Shown here: positions 33,187-42,919 of the stretch, piece after piece
How positions within the stretch are numbered: the first letter of the stretch is position 1
How the letters are laid out: every line of letters begins with the position of its first letter
The notes under the pieces: model-generated
What the model was told of the DNA's origin: nothing
The model's database searches: none
The model's input: the letters and a program-made list of their open reading frames with translations, nothing else
Position numbers and translations under genes: made by a program
Assembly: GCA_030524745.1 (NCBI GenBank)
Contig: JAUNGC010000013.1
Location: 1-64,000 of the forward strand
Source of the DNA: Eubacteriales bacterium
GTDB lineage: Bacteria; Bacillota; Clostridia; Lachnospirales; Lachnospiraceae
DNA length: 64,000 bases
Direction: 5' to 3'

Positions 33187-35829
33187 GTGAAGAACTATGG
33201 TGTGAATGAATTGAGAAAGATGTTCCTGGAATTTTTTGAAAGCAAGGATCATCTGGCGATGAAGAGTTTTTCTCTGGTACCCCACAATGACAACAGTCTG
33301 CTTCTGATCAACTCCGGTATGGCTCCGCTGAAGCCTTATTTTACCGGTCAGGAAATTCCGCCCAGGAGAAGGGTGACGACCTGTCAGAAGTGTATCCGGA
33401 CAGGCGATATTGAGAATATCGGCAAGACTGCCCGTCACGGTACCTTTTTTGAAATGCTGGGCAATTTCTCTTTCGGCGATTATTTCAAGCATGAGGCGAT
33501 TGCATGGAGTTGGGAATTTCTGACGGAAGTAGTCGGACTGGATCCCGACAGATTATATCCGTCCGTTTATCAGGAGGACGATGAGGCGTTTGAAATCTGG
33601 AATAAGGAAATCGGCATCGCGCCGGAACGCATTTTCCGCTTCGGAAAAGAGGATAATTTCTGGGAACACGGTTCCGGTCCCTGCGGCCCCTGTTCCGAGA
33701 TTTATTATGACCGCGGTGAGAAATACGGCTGCGGCAAGCCGGGCTGCACGGTGGGCTGCGACTGCGACCGCTATATGGAAGTATGGAATAACGTGTTCAG
33801 CCAGTTTGATAACGACGGACACGGCAACTATTCCGAATTGAAACAGAAGAACATCGATACCGGCATGGGGCTGGAACGTCTGGCCGTTGTAGTTCAGGAC
33901 GTGGATTCCATTTTTGACGTGGATACCATCCGCGCGCTGCGCGACCATGTGTGTGCGCTGGCGCAGAAGGAATATCATGTGGAACATGACTGGGATGTTT
34001 CCATCCGTATCATTACGGATCACATCAGAAGCGCGACCTTCATGATTTCTGACGGCATTCTGCCTTCCAACGAAGGCCGGGGCTATGTGCTGCGCAGAAT
34101 TATCCGCCGGGCCGCAAGACACGGCAGGCTGCTGGGCATTGAAGGCGAGTTTCTGGCGAACTTGAGCAGGACCGTGATTGAAGGCAGTAAGGACGGCTAT
34201 CCGGAACTGGATGAGAAGAAGGACTTCATTTTCAATGTGTTGACCCAGGAGGAGAATAAATTCAATAAGACCATCGATCAGGGACTGGCGATTCTGAATG
34301 ACCTGGAAGAGAAGATGGCGCAGCAGGGGACGAGCGTACTGGCGGGCGAGGATGTGTTCCGTCTGTATGACACCTACGGCTTCCCGCTGGATCTGACAAA
34401 AGAAATATTGGAAGAGAAGCATTTCACCATAGATGAGGACGGCTTCAACGCGGCGATGACGAAGCAGAGAGAAACGGCGAGAAAAGCCCGCAAGGCCACG
34501 AACTACATGGGTGCGGACATCACGGTGTATGAATCCATCGATCCTGCAATCACTTCTGTATTTGTCGGATATGATCATTTGCGCTATGATTCCAGAATCA
34601 GCGCGCTGACCACCGATACCGAAGTGGTGGAAGCTTTGACGGACGGACAGAACGGCACGATTATCGTGGATGAGACGCCTTTTTATGCGACCATGGGCGG
34701 TCAGGAAGGCGATAAGGGCACCATCACCTGTGCCGGCGGCGCCTTCGTGGTGGAAGATACAATTAAGTTAAAGGGCGGCAAGGTAGGACATGTGGGCAGA
34801 GTGACCGGCGGCATGTTCAAACTCGGCGACAGCGTCACCCTTCAGGTAGACGAAGCAAACCGGACAAAGACCTGTAAGAACCACAGCGCGACGCACCTTT
34901 TGCAGAAAGCGCTGCGCGAAGTGCTGGGAACTCATGTGGAACAGCAGGGGTCTTTAAATAACGCGGATCATCTGCGTTTCGACTTCAGCCATTTCTCCGC
35001 TATGACGGCAGAGGAACTGGAAGCGGTGGAAAGAATCGTCAATGAGAAGATTGCGGAAAACCTCCCTGTTGAGACGAAGGTCATGAGCATTGAGGAAGCC
35101 AAGAAATCCGGCGCGATGGCGCTGTTCGGAGAGAAATACGGCGATACGGTCCGCGTTGTCTGCATGGGCGATTATTCCAAGGAATTTTGCGGCGGCACTC
35201 ACATCGGCAATACCGGCGCGATTGCGGCGTTTAAAATCCTTTCTGAAAGCGGCGTGGCCGCCGGCGTCAGAAGAATTGAAGCGCTGACGGGACAGGGCGT
35301 ATTCGACTATTATAATGATCTGGAAAAGAAACTGGAAGCGGCGGCGAAGACCGTGAAAGCGACTCCCGCAACCCTGCAGGAGAAGCTGGAGCATCTGATG
35401 GCGGAGATGAAAGCGCTGCAGAGCGAAAACGAATCCTTAAAGAGCAAGGCTGCGAAAGATGCGCTGGGCGACGTCATGAACAAAGTGGTGGAAATCAAGG
35501 GCGTGAAGCTTTTGGCCGCTAACGTTGCGGATGTGGATATGAACGGTCTGCGCGAACTGGGCGATCAGTTAAAGGAGAAGCTGGGCGAAGGCGTGGTTGT
35601 GCTTTCCTCCGTCAAGGACGGCAAAGTGAACCTGATTGCCATGGCGACTGACGATGCGATGAAGAGCGGCGCACATGCGGGCAATCTGATCAGGGGAATT
35701 GCCGCGCTGGTCGGCGGCGGCGGCGGCGGACGTCCGAATATGGCGCAGGCCGGCGGAAAGAATCCGGAAGGTGTGGAGAAGGCGATTGCAGAAGCGGCGA
35801 AAGTCCTCGAAACACAGATTAAAGGATAA
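33187..35829 (+). CDS. alaS: Alanyl-tRNA synthetase
   Basis: 880 residues, full length. Class II catalytic core at the start (FFESKDHLAMKSFSLVPHND, MGLERLAVVVQDV), the tRNA-recognition middle, the editing domain with CKNHSATHLLQKALR and the metal-ligand motif FCGGTHIGNTG, and the C-Ala end with GGGGGGRPNMAQAGG. It charges tRNA-Ala in the cytosol. The start is GTG with GGAGGT 8 bases ahead. Confidence 0.98.
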   Translation: MKNYGVNELRKMFLEFFESKDHLAMKSFSLVPHNDNSLLLINSGMAPLKPYFTGQEIPPRRRVTTCQKCIRTGDIENIGKTARHGTFFEMLGNFSFGDYFKHEAIAWSWEFLTEVVGLDPDRLYPSVYQEDDEAFEIWNKEIGIAPERIFRFGKEDNFWEHGSGPCGPCSEIYYDRGEKYGCGKPGCTVGCDCDRYMEVWNNVFSQFDNDGHGNYSELKQKNIDTGMGLERLAVVVQDVDSIFDVDTIRALRDHVCALAQKEYHVEHDWDVSIRIITDHIRSATFMISDGILPSNEGRGYVLRRIIRRAARHGRLLGIEGEFLANLSRTVIEGSKDGYPELDEKKDFIFNVLTQEENKFNKTIDQGLAILNDLEEKMAQQGTSVLAGEDVFRLYDTYGFPLDLTKEILEEKHFTIDEDGFNAAMTKQRETARKARKATNYMGADITVYESIDPAITSVFVGYDHLRYDSRISALTTDTEVVEALTDGQNGTIIVDETPFYATMGGQEGDKGTITCAGGAFVVEDTIKLKGGKVGHVGRVTGGMFKLGDSVTLQVDEANRTKTCKNHSATHLLQKALREVLGTHVEQQGSLNNADHLRFDFSHFSAMTAEELEAVERIVNEKIAENLPVETKVMSIEEAKKSGAMALFGEKYGDTVRVVCMGDYSKEFCGGTHIGNTGAIAAFKILSESGVAAGVRRIEALTGQGVFDYYNDLEKKLEAAAKTVKATPATLQEKLEHLMAEMKALQSENESLKSKAAKDALGDVMNKVVEIKGVKLLAANVADVDMNGLRELGDQLKEKLGEGVVVLSSVKDGKVNLIAMATDDAMKSGAHAGNLIRGIAALVGGGGGGRPNMAQAGGKNPEGVEKAIAEAAKVLETQIKG

Positions 35830-35845
35830 AAATTTCAAAAAACTG

Positions 35846-35873
35846 TTGACGAATCGGGAAATTTTGCTATAAT
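35846..35873 (+). promoter_or_regulatory. Sigma-A promoter of rpsU
   Basis: TTGACG (35846-35851), 16-base spacer, TATAAT (35868-35873), about 95 bases before the rpsU start. Confidence 0.85.
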
Positions 35874-35967
35874 AATCATGTGCATGCGAGATGTGAGTCT
35901 TCGTATGCTAATTAACCCGGTCAGTCGTGATACGAGAAGGGACTGAAGGGAGGTCAGGTGTGAGCAT

Positions 35968-36144
35968 ATGTCTAACATTATCGTAAAAGAAAATGAGACT
36001 TTAGATAGCGCTCTGCGTCGTTTCAAGAGAAGTTGTGCGAAGGCAGGTATCCAGCAGGAAATCCGCAAAAGAGAACACTACGAGAAACCCAGCGTAAAGC
36101 GTAAGAAAAAATCTGAAGCAGCAAGAAAACGCAAATATAACTAA
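35968..36144 (+). CDS. rpsU: Ribosomal protein bS21
   Basis: 58 residues, [20 protein letters not shown] at the start and a very basic end ([19 protein letters not shown]), the standard bS21 sequence and length. It is a small-subunit protein near the mRNA exit region. GGGAGGT at 35948-35954 is rather far (13 bases) from the ATG. It is a single-gene unit between its own promoter and terminator. Confidence 0.97.
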   Translation: MSNIIVKENETLDSALRRFKRSCAKAGIQQEIRKREHYEKPSVKRKKKSEAARKRKYN

Positions 36145-36150
36145 GATTAT

Positions 36151-36183
36151 AAGTCCCTGAGGGTTCTCGGGGACTTATTTTTT
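36151..36183 (+). terminator. Rho-independent terminator of rpsU
   Basis: AAGTCCCTGAG (36151-36161), loop GGTT, CTCGGGGACTT (36166-36176, one G-U pair), then six T at 36178-36183. Confidence 0.93.
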
Positions 36184-36290
36184 GGCCCGCAGAGAATGGA
36201 AAGCGGAATTTTCTCGTTTTTTTCTGCAGGAATAATCCGGAAAATATCACATAAGAATAACTATAGGAAAGTCAGGATGGAGAGCATTTT

Positions 36291-37478
36291 ATGAGTAAGT
36301 CATGCAGAGAACGCGCGTACGCTCTGTTTCTGTCGGTAACGGTTATTTTTGTGCTGGTATTCACGCCGGCAACGGGCGTTTATGCGGCAGAAGGAGCGGT
36401 CACCATTTCGGCCCCTTCTGCTATTTTATTGGAAGCTTCTACCGGTAAGGTCATCTTTGAACAGAATGCGGATCAGGTCTGCGCCCCCGCCAGCATCACA
36501 AAGATCATGACTCTGCTTTTGATTTTTGAAGCGCTGGACAGAGGAGAAATCAAACTGACGGACGAGGTCATAACGAGCGAACGCGCGCAATCCATGGGCG
36601 GTTCCCAGGTTTTTCTGGAAGCGGGCGAACTGCAGACGGTGGATACGCTGATTAAATGTATTGCGGTCGCCAGCGGGAACGATGCGGCGGTGGCCATGGC
36701 AGAGCATATCGCCGGCAGCGAAGAGGAGTTTGTGGCGCGGATGAATCAGAAAGCGCAGGAACTGTCCATGACAAACACGCATTTTGTGGACTGCTGCGGG
36801 CTGACGGATTCGGACGATCATCATACGACGGCCAGAGACGTGGCGGTCATGAGTCGGGAACTGGTGGTAAATCATCCGGATATCTATCAGTATACCGGAA
36901 TCTGGATGGAGGATATCACGCATACGACGGCCAGGGGAAGTTCCACCTTCACGTTGTCTTCCACCAATAAACTGCTGAAACAGTATCAGTGGGCGACCGG
37001 ATTAAAGACCGGTTCCACCAGCAAGGCGAAATATTGTCTTTCCGCCACTGCGCGGAAGGACGATGTGGAACTGATCGCCGTCGTCATGACCGCGCCGGAT
37101 TCCAAATCCCGCTTTGAAGACGCGGCTGCGATGCTGAATTACGGTTACAGCGTGAGCGCACTGTACCGGGATGAAAACCGGGATAAGATCCCGGATATGA
37201 ACGTAAAGGGCGGCGTGCAGGAAAAAGTGCCGCTGGCATATCAGACCGGCTTCTCTTATCTGGATGTGGAAGGAAACGATATTGAGATGATCCAGAAGCA
37301 TCTGGAACTGCCCGAAAGCGTGGATGCGCCTGTGAAGGCGGGAGAGAAGGCCGGGGAAGCGCAGTATGTCTTAAACGGCGAAGTCATCGGCACGGTGCCG
37401 GTTCTGTTTGCCGCGAGCGTTCAGAAAGCCGTTTACCGGGACTATGTGTTGAAAATTATGGGATATTTTCTTTTATAA
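36291..37478 (+). CDS. Serine-type D-Ala-D-Ala carboxypeptidase (DacF/PBP5-like)
   Basis: 395 residues. Signal peptide about 1-33 (ALFLSVTVIFVLVFTPATGVYA). Penicillin-binding motifs: SxxK as S68-I-T-K71, SxN as S128-G-N130, KTG as K239-T-G241. A PBP5_C domain follows (about 295-375) and a hydrophobic or amphipathic end serves as membrane anchor. It trims the terminal D-Ala of peptidoglycan stem peptides outside the cell. A second enzyme of this type is encoded at 39942. Confidence 0.93.
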   Translation: MSKSCRERAYALFLSVTVIFVLVFTPATGVYAAEGAVTISAPSAILLEASTGKVIFEQNADQVCAPASITKIMTLLLIFEALDRGEIKLTDEVITSERAQSMGGSQVFLEAGELQTVDTLIKCIAVASGNDAAVAMAEHIAGSEEEFVARMNQKAQELSMTNTHFVDCCGLTDSDDHHTTARDVAVMSRELVVNHPDIYQYTGIWMEDITHTTARGSSTFTLSSTNKLLKQYQWATGLKTGSTSKAKYCLSATARKDDVELIAVVMTAPDSKSRFEDAAAMLNYGYSVSALYRDENRDKIPDMNVKGGVQEKVPLAYQTGFSYLDVEGNDIEMIQKHLELPESVDAPVKAGEKAGEAQYVLNGEVIGTVPVLFAASVQKAVYRDYVLKIMGYFLL

Positions 37479-37589
37479 TATGATTTTTTGTGATAGAATA
37501 CAAAGGATTGTAATTATTTTGACAGCGCAGGACGCTTTCGTCTGCGGCTCTGCGGATGTCCTGAACGTTTGCCCTGAAAAGGAGGTTTC

Positions 37590-38450
37590 ATGGAGATAAT
37601 CTTTGGCGCGCTGTTATGTGCCGTGTGTCTTTTTTTTCTGATTGTGATGGTATATGACAGCAACCGCTTCGTGACCGTATCTTACCGGATTTCGGATCCG
37701 AAAATCAAAAAAAAGACGCGTCTTGTATTGCTGGCGGATCTTCATAATAAGCAGTATGGGAAAGAAAACGAAAAACTGCTCGCCGCTATAGAGGAGGCGT
37801 CTCCGGATCTGATTTTGTGCGCCGGCGATCTGATGACGTCCGTGCCGGGAAAGTCCATGGAGCCTGCGGAAAAATTCGTGGAAAAGCTGGCGGAGAAATA
37901 TCCCTTTTATTACGGAAACGGCAATCATGAATACCGGATTTATCATGATGAAGAAAAATTCGGAACCATGGGAGAAGAGTACCGGCGCTTTCTGCGGCAA
38001 TGTAAGGTCCGGCTGCTGGAAAACGCGACGGCGTGGCTGCCGCTGTGGGGACTGAAAATTGTGGGGCTGGACCTGACAGGAGAGCATTATCACCGGTTTA
38101 AGGATGGCGTTCTGCCATCCGAGGAACTGGAAAGCATGATCGGGAAGTATGACGACGGCGTTTATACGATTCTCCTGGCGCATAATCCGGCTTTTTTTGA
38201 AAGTTATGCCGAATGGGGAGCGGACCTTGTGCTTTCCGGACATGTTCACGGCGGAGTGATGCGGCTGCCCTGGATCGGCGGGGTGCTGTCCACCTCTTTC
38301 CGTTTTTTTCCGAAGTACGACGGCGGAATGTTTGAAAGAGGACAAAAGAAGATGATCGTCAGCCGGGGGCTGGGAAGTCATACGATTCCGATCCGCATCT
38401 TTAACCCCGCGGAACTTGTCGTCATCGATCTGGAGCCGGGAAAAGAATAG
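37590..38450 (+). CDS. Membrane-anchored metallophosphoesterase (YkuE-like)
   Basis: 286 residues. N-terminal membrane helix about 3-23 (IFGALLCAVCLFFLIVMVY). Calcineurin-type metal motifs in order: VLLADLHNKQYG, ILCAGDLMTS, YYGNGNHEYR and LVLSGHVHGGVMRLP. The active domain is probably on the outer face or tethered to the membrane. AAAAGGAGG precedes the ATG. Members of this group act on lipid or nucleotide phosphoesters; the substrate here is unknown. Confidence 0.9.
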   Translation: MEIIFGALLCAVCLFFLIVMVYDSNRFVTVSYRISDPKIKKKTRLVLLADLHNKQYGKENEKLLAAIEEASPDLILCAGDLMTSVPGKSMEPAEKFVEKLAEKYPFYYGNGNHEYRIYHDEEKFGTMGEEYRRFLRQCKVRLLENATAWLPLWGLKIVGLDLTGEHYHRFKDGVLPSEELESMIGKYDDGVYTILLAHNPAFFESYAEWGADLVLSGHVHGGVMRLPWIGGVLSTSFRFFPKYDGGMFERGQKKMIVSRGLGSHTIPIRIFNPAELVVIDLEPGKE

Positions 38451-38511
38451 AACGGAAGAAGAAAAAGAGACTTGAGAGAGAACTTTTATGTAACAGGAGA
38501 GATATCGGGAT

Positions 38512-39267
38512 ATGGCGCTGGAAGTGAAGCTGGAAGCATTTGAAGGGCCGCTGGACCTGCTTTTGCATCTGATCGAAAAAAACAAAGTGGATATTTATGA
38601 TATTCCCATCGTGGAAATCACCGAACAATATCTGGAATATATCCGGTGCATGGAAACGGAAGATATGAACGTGATGAGCGAGTTTCTTGTCATGGCCGCG
38701 ACGCTTCTGGATATCAAATGCCGGATGCTTCTGCCCAAGGAGGTCAACGAGGACGGCGAGGAAGAGGACCCGAGAGCGGAACTGGTGCAGAAGCTGCTGG
38801 AATATAAAATGTATAAATACATGTCCTATGAACTGAAGGACATGCAGGTGGATGCCCAAAAGAGCATGTATAAGGAAATGACGCTGCCGGAGGAAGTGCA
38901 GGCATACCGGCCGCCGGTGGACTATGAAGAACTGATCGGGGATACGACGCTTGCAAAGCTGCATGAGATTTTTAAGAGCGTGATCCGGCGGCGGGAGGAC
39001 AAGATCGATCCGGTCAGGAGCAACTTCGGAAAAATCGAAAAGGACGAAGTCAATATTGAAGAAAAATCCGGATATGTGCAGGATTTTATCCGGCGGCATA
39101 AAAAATTTTCGTTCCGCGAACTTTTGGAAAAGCAGCACAGTAAAATGGAAGTGATCGTTACCTTTCTGGTGGTGCTGGAATTGATGAAAATGGGAAAAGT
39201 GACCGTGGAACAGGAATCCATAGACGATGAAATCACAGTCATTTCAAAAGAGGCAGAGGAAAACTGA
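38512..39267 (+). CDS. scpA: Segregation and condensation protein A
   Basis: 251 residues. The kleisin start VKLEAFEGPLDLLLHLIEKN is diagnostic, followed by VDIYDIPIVEITEQYLEYI and EFLVMAATLLDIKCRMLLP. The C-terminal winged helix (FRELLEKQHSKMEVIVTFLVVLELMKMG) binds the SMC head. ScpA closes the SMC ring in chromosome condensation. Its stop overlaps the scpB start. Confidence 0.97.
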   Translation: MALEVKLEAFEGPLDLLLHLIEKNKVDIYDIPIVEITEQYLEYIRCMETEDMNVMSEFLVMAATLLDIKCRMLLPKEVNEDGEEEDPRAELVQKLLEYKMYKYMSYELKDMQVDAQKSMYKEMTLPEEVQAYRPPVDYEELIGDTTLAKLHEIFKSVIRRREDKIDPVRSNFGKIEKDEVNIEEKSGYVQDFIRRHKKFSFRELLEKQHSKMEVIVTFLVVLELMKMGKVTVEQESIDDEITVISKEAEEN

Positions 39268-39836
39268 TGGAACGACAAAGACAGGAAGCGGCGCTGGAGG
39301 CGGTTCTTTTTACAATGGGGGAATCGGTTGAGGTAAAGCGCCTTGCAGAGATTATCGAAGAAACACCGAAGAAAACAAAAGAAATTCTGGAACAGATGAA
39401 GGAAAAGTGGGAAGAAGAAGGGCGCGGCGTGACGCTGATCGCGCTGGAGGATTCCTGGCAGATGTGTACGAGGCCGGAATTATACGACTGTCTGATACAA
39501 ATTGCGAAAGTGCCCCGCAAATATGTCCTGTCGGACACCCTTCTGGAAACGCTTTCCATCGTTGCGTACAAGCAGCCTGTGACCCGGCTGGATGTGGAAC
39601 GGGTGCGGGGGGTGAACTGCGACCATGCCATCAACCGGCTGCTGGAATTCGGGCTTGTGGAGGAGATCGGAAGGCTGGACGCGCCGGGAAGGCCGCTTTT
39701 ATTCGGAACCACGGAACAGTTTTTGAGAACTTTCGGCGTCAGTTCCCTGGAGGATTTGCCGGAACTTTCCGCCGTGCAGGTGGAAGAGTTTAAAGAGCAG
39801 GCGGAGGCGGAAGCGCAGTTGCAGTTGGAAATTTGA
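39267..39836 (+). CDS. scpB: Segregation and condensation protein B
   Basis: 189 residues with two winged-helix domains: ALEAVLFTMGESVEVKRLAE at the start, then YVLSDTLLETLSIVAYKQPV and RVRGVNCDHAINRLLEFGLV, FGTTEQFLRTFGVSSLEDLP near the end. It dimerises and binds ScpA in the SMC complex. The ATG overlaps the scpA TGA, so the two are translated together. Confidence 0.97.
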   Translation: MERQRQEAALEAVLFTMGESVEVKRLAEIIEETPKKTKEILEQMKEKWEEEGRGVTLIALEDSWQMCTRPELYDCLIQIAKVPRKYVLSDTLLETLSIVAYKQPVTRLDVERVRGVNCDHAINRLLEFGLVEEIGRLDAPGRPLLFGTTEQFLRTFGVSSLEDLPELSAVQVEEFKEQAEAEAQLQLEI

Positions 39837-39941
39837 GAACAGCCGGGGAAAGCGGAAGGCTGCATTTTCATGGAATGAAAGCGTTTCTTTCTCTCATATA
39901 TTAGCAGTAACCGCAGAAGGAATAACCAAGGAGACTGCTAT

Positions 39942-41270
39942 ATGAAAGAAGGTTTAAAGAAAAGGCGCGTCCGGCTGCAGGCGGGAGTTCGATATCTGTT
40001 TCCGGTCATTTGCATAATGTTGTTTTTGACGGGGGCGGCGCCCGCGGATGAAAGGAAAGAAGAAAAAACAAGTACAACCAGTCAGCTATACGCCCAGTCG
40101 GCAGTCCTGATGGATGCGGACAACGGGCGTATTTTATTGGAAAAAAACGGGACGGATATTCTGCCTATGGCCAGCACGACAAAGATCATGACCTGTATTG
40201 TGACGCTGGAGCAGGGGAATCTTTCGGATATGGCGTCCGTTTCCGCCTATGCGGCTTCCCAGCCCAAAGTCCATCTGGGCGCGCAAAAAGGAGAATATTA
40301 TAAAATAGAAGATTTGCTTTATTCGCTGATGCTGGAATCTCACAATGACGCCGCTGTCATCATTGCGGAATATTACGGAAGCAGATGGGCGGGGCTTTCT
40401 TCGGATTTGAGCAGTCATTCCGCCGAAGAAAGCAAAAAAGCGGTGCTTGCCTTTACGGCGAAGATGAATGAAGCGGCCCAAAAAATCGGCTGCACCGATA
40501 CCTTTTTTGTGACGCCAAACGGACTGGACGGAACGTTAACCGTGCAGAAAGACGAAGAGACGATAGAAAAGAATCATTCCACTACGGCGCGGGACCTGGC
40601 GAGAATCATGAGTTACTGCATTACCGATTCCCCGGCAAAGGAGTCCTTTTTGCAGATCACGCAGACGGCGGCATATTCTTATTCCAATTACAAGACGGAC
40701 AGCCAGAGCGGGGAATTTTTGCCGGGAAGCCGGACTATTTCCTGCAATAATCACAACGCCTTTTTACAGATGATGGAGGGAGCGCTTTCGGGGAAAACAG
40801 GTTTTACGGGAAAGGCAGGATACTGCTATGTGGGAGCGCTGACAAAAGACGGAAAAACCTTTGTGGTTGCCCTGCTGGCCTGCGGCTGGCCCAACAACAA
40901 GACCTGGAAATGGCACGATACGAAGCTGTTAATGGAGTATGGACTGGAAAACTATGAGAAGCGGGATATTTATGAGGGCAGAAAGCTTGCGCCGGTCATA
41001 GTGGAAAACGGGCAGCAGGAATGGGCGGCTTTAGCGGCGGAGGAGAAAGAAATTGAACTGCTTTTGGGTCCGTCTGACAGCGTGGAAGTGAAATGGACGC
41101 TTCCCGATCTGCTGACCGCGCCGGTGGCCAAGGGCGAAGTGGTGGGAAAGGAATCCTTTTATGTGAACGGAGAACTTTATGCTTCCATACCGGTGACGGC
41201 GGCGGAGGATGTGCCGGAAGTTACATACAGATACTGCATAAGACAGGTATTTCGTGCCGCTTTTTTGTAA
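39942..41270 (+). CDS. Serine-type D-Ala-D-Ala carboxypeptidase (second, DacB-like)
   Basis: 442 residues. Basic start and signal or anchor helix about 17-34 (VRYLFPVICIMLFLTGAA). SxxK as S78-T-T-K81, SxN as S133-H-N135, KTG in LSGKTGFTGKAGYC, and a C-terminal PBP5_C-like domain. A longer insert lies between SxN and KTG than in the enzyme at 36291. In Bacillus a dacB gene also follows scpAB. It trims stem peptides outside the membrane and could act in sporulation, though no spore gene is beside it. Confidence 0.92.
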   Translation: MKEGLKKRRVRLQAGVRYLFPVICIMLFLTGAAPADERKEEKTSTTSQLYAQSAVLMDADNGRILLEKNGTDILPMASTTKIMTCIVTLEQGNLSDMASVSAYAASQPKVHLGAQKGEYYKIEDLLYSLMLESHNDAAVIIAEYYGSRWAGLSSDLSSHSAEESKKAVLAFTAKMNEAAQKIGCTDTFFVTPNGLDGTLTVQKDEETIEKNHSTTARDLARIMSYCITDSPAKESFLQITQTAAYSYSNYKTDSQSGEFLPGSRTISCNNHNAFLQMMEGALSGKTGFTGKAGYCYVGALTKDGKTFVVALLACGWPNNKTWKWHDTKLLMEYGLENYEKRDIYEGRKLAPVIVENGQQEWAALAAEEKEIELLLGPSDSVEVKWTLPDLLTAPVAKGEVVGKESFYVNGELYASIPVTAAEDVPEVTYRYCIRQVFRAAFL

Positions 41271-41352
41271 AAATTGACCAAAAATGACGTATCGTGAGAC
41301 CGAAATTGGGCACATTATTTTTTTTTTACATCTGGCGGGGCTTGCCTTTTCA

Positions 41353-41361
41353 TGGTATACT
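41353..41361 (+). promoter_or_regulatory. Extended -10 promoter candidate of the decarboxylase operon
   Basis: TGG-TATACT (TATACT 41356-41361) forms an extended -10. No clear -35 stands 17 bases upstream. The leader to the first operon gene would be about 100 bases. Confidence 0.5.
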
Positions 41362-41470
41362 ACATACAGTACGGATTTTGTGCGAAAATTGTGCGATTAT
41401 GCTCAGTTTTAGGAAAATCCGGCAATCCCGTTTAATTATTTTTATCTAATATAAAATGGAGGGCTGAAAT

Positions 41471-42901
41471 ATGAGCAATTCTTCACAGGCGAGTCAAAGA
41501 ATTACAGCTTTACTCGACGACAACAGTTTCGTTGAAATTGGCGCGAAGGTTACTGCAAGAGCGACCGATTTCAATCTGAAACAGACAGAGACTCCTTCTG
41601 ACGGCGTCATTACCGGCTATGGAGTGATCGACGGCAATCTTGTGTATGTTTACAGCCAGGATGCTTCCGTTCTCGGCGGCAGCGTTGGCGAAATGCATGC
41701 GAAGAAAATTGTCAATCTCTATAATCTGGCGATGAAAACAGGCGCGCCGGTCATCGGTCTGATCGATTCCGCAGGCTTAAGACTGCAGGAAGCGACCGAT
41801 GCGCTCAACGGTTTTGGAGAAATCTATTTAAAGCAGTCGCTGGCATCCGGCGTGATCCCGCAGATCACAGCAGTTTTCGGCGCATGCGGCGGCGGACTTG
41901 CAGTGATTCCCACACTGACGGATTTCACTTTCATGGAAGGTAAGAAAGCGAAATTATTCGTCAATTCCCCCAATGCGATCGATGGAAACAGCGTTGATAA
42001 ATGCGATACCGCGGCAGCCGCATTCCAGAGCGAAGAAGCGGGCATCGTAGATGTTGTGGCGGACGAGGATACGATCCTTGCGCAGATCCGTGAACTGGTA
42101 TGCATGCTTCCCGCGAACAACGAGGATAATGACGCTTATGTGGAGTGCACGGATGATTTAAACAGAAGCAACCCGGAGATCGAGGGCTGCGCCGGCGATA
42201 CTTCCATCGGGCTTTCCCTGATCGCGGATGATAACAATTTCTTTGAAGTCAAGGGCGCATATGCAAAAGACATGGTGACCGGCTTCTTAAGACTCAACGG
42301 CATGACGATCGGCGCTGTGGCGAACCGCAGCGAAGTTTATGACGAAGAAGGCAACGTATCCGAGAAAATGGACGCGGTGCTTTCCGCAAGAGGCTGTGAG
42401 AAAGCGGCTGATTTCGTGAACTTCTGCGATGCTTTCGGCATTCCGGTTCTTTCCCTGACCAACGTGAAGGGCTTTGCGGCGACCAAATGCGCTGAAAAGA
42501 GAATGGCAAAGGCTGTTGCAAAACTTACATATGCGTTTGCAAATGCGACCGTTCCGAAGGTGAATGTTGTAGTTGGAAAAGCTTACGGCAGCGCTTATGT
42601 GGCGATGAACTCCAAAGCGATCGGCGCTGACATGACATATGCGTGGCCGAACGCTGAGATCGGCACAATGGACGCGAAGCTGGCTGCGAAGATTATCTGC
42701 GACGGCAAGGACGCTGCAGAGATTGATGCGTGTGCAAAAGAATATGCCGCACTGCAGACAAGCGTTGAGAGCGCGGCAGGAAGAGGCTATGTAGACCAGA
42801 TCATCGAAGCTGCCGATACCAGAAAGTACCTGATCGGCGCGTTTGAAATGTTATTTACAAAGAGAGAAGATCGCCCTGCAAAGAAACATGGCACAGTTTA
42901 A
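41471..42901 (+). CDS. Acyl-CoA-type carboxyltransferase subunit (MmdA/12S-like)
   Basis: 476 residues of the carboxyl_trans (crotonase-like) family: GVITGYGVIDGNLVYVYSQD, GGSVGEMHAKKIVNLYNLA, SAGLRLQEATDALNGFGEIY in the N half; FFEVKGAYAKDMVTGFLRLN, FGIPVLSLTNVKGFAATKCA and VVVGKAYGSAYVAMNSKAIG in the C half. Enzymes of this class move CO2 between biotin and an acyl-CoA such as methylmalonyl- or malonyl-CoA. It is shorter than typical MmdA and somewhat divergent, so the acyl-CoA is not certain. It opens an operon with oadG, biotin carrier, oadB and an oxo-acid carboxyltransferase. Confidence 0.85.
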   Translation: MSNSSQASQRITALLDDNSFVEIGAKVTARATDFNLKQTETPSDGVITGYGVIDGNLVYVYSQDASVLGGSVGEMHAKKIVNLYNLAMKTGAPVIGLIDSAGLRLQEATDALNGFGEIYLKQSLASGVIPQITAVFGACGGGLAVIPTLTDFTFMEGKKAKLFVNSPNAIDGNSVDKCDTAAAAFQSEEAGIVDVVADEDTILAQIRELVCMLPANNEDNDAYVECTDDLNRSNPEIEGCAGDTSIGLSLIADDNNFFEVKGAYAKDMVTGFLRLNGMTIGAVANRSEVYDEEGNVSEKMDAVLSARGCEKAADFVNFCDAFGIPVLSLTNVKGFAATKCAEKRMAKAVAKLTYAFANATVPKVNVVVGKAYGSAYVAMNSKAIGADMTYAWPNAEIGTMDAKLAAKIICDGKDAAEIDACAKEYAALQTSVESAAGRGYVDQIIEAADTRKYLIGAFEMLFTKREDRPAKKHGTV

Positions 42902-42919
42902 GAAAGGAAGATACTTAAT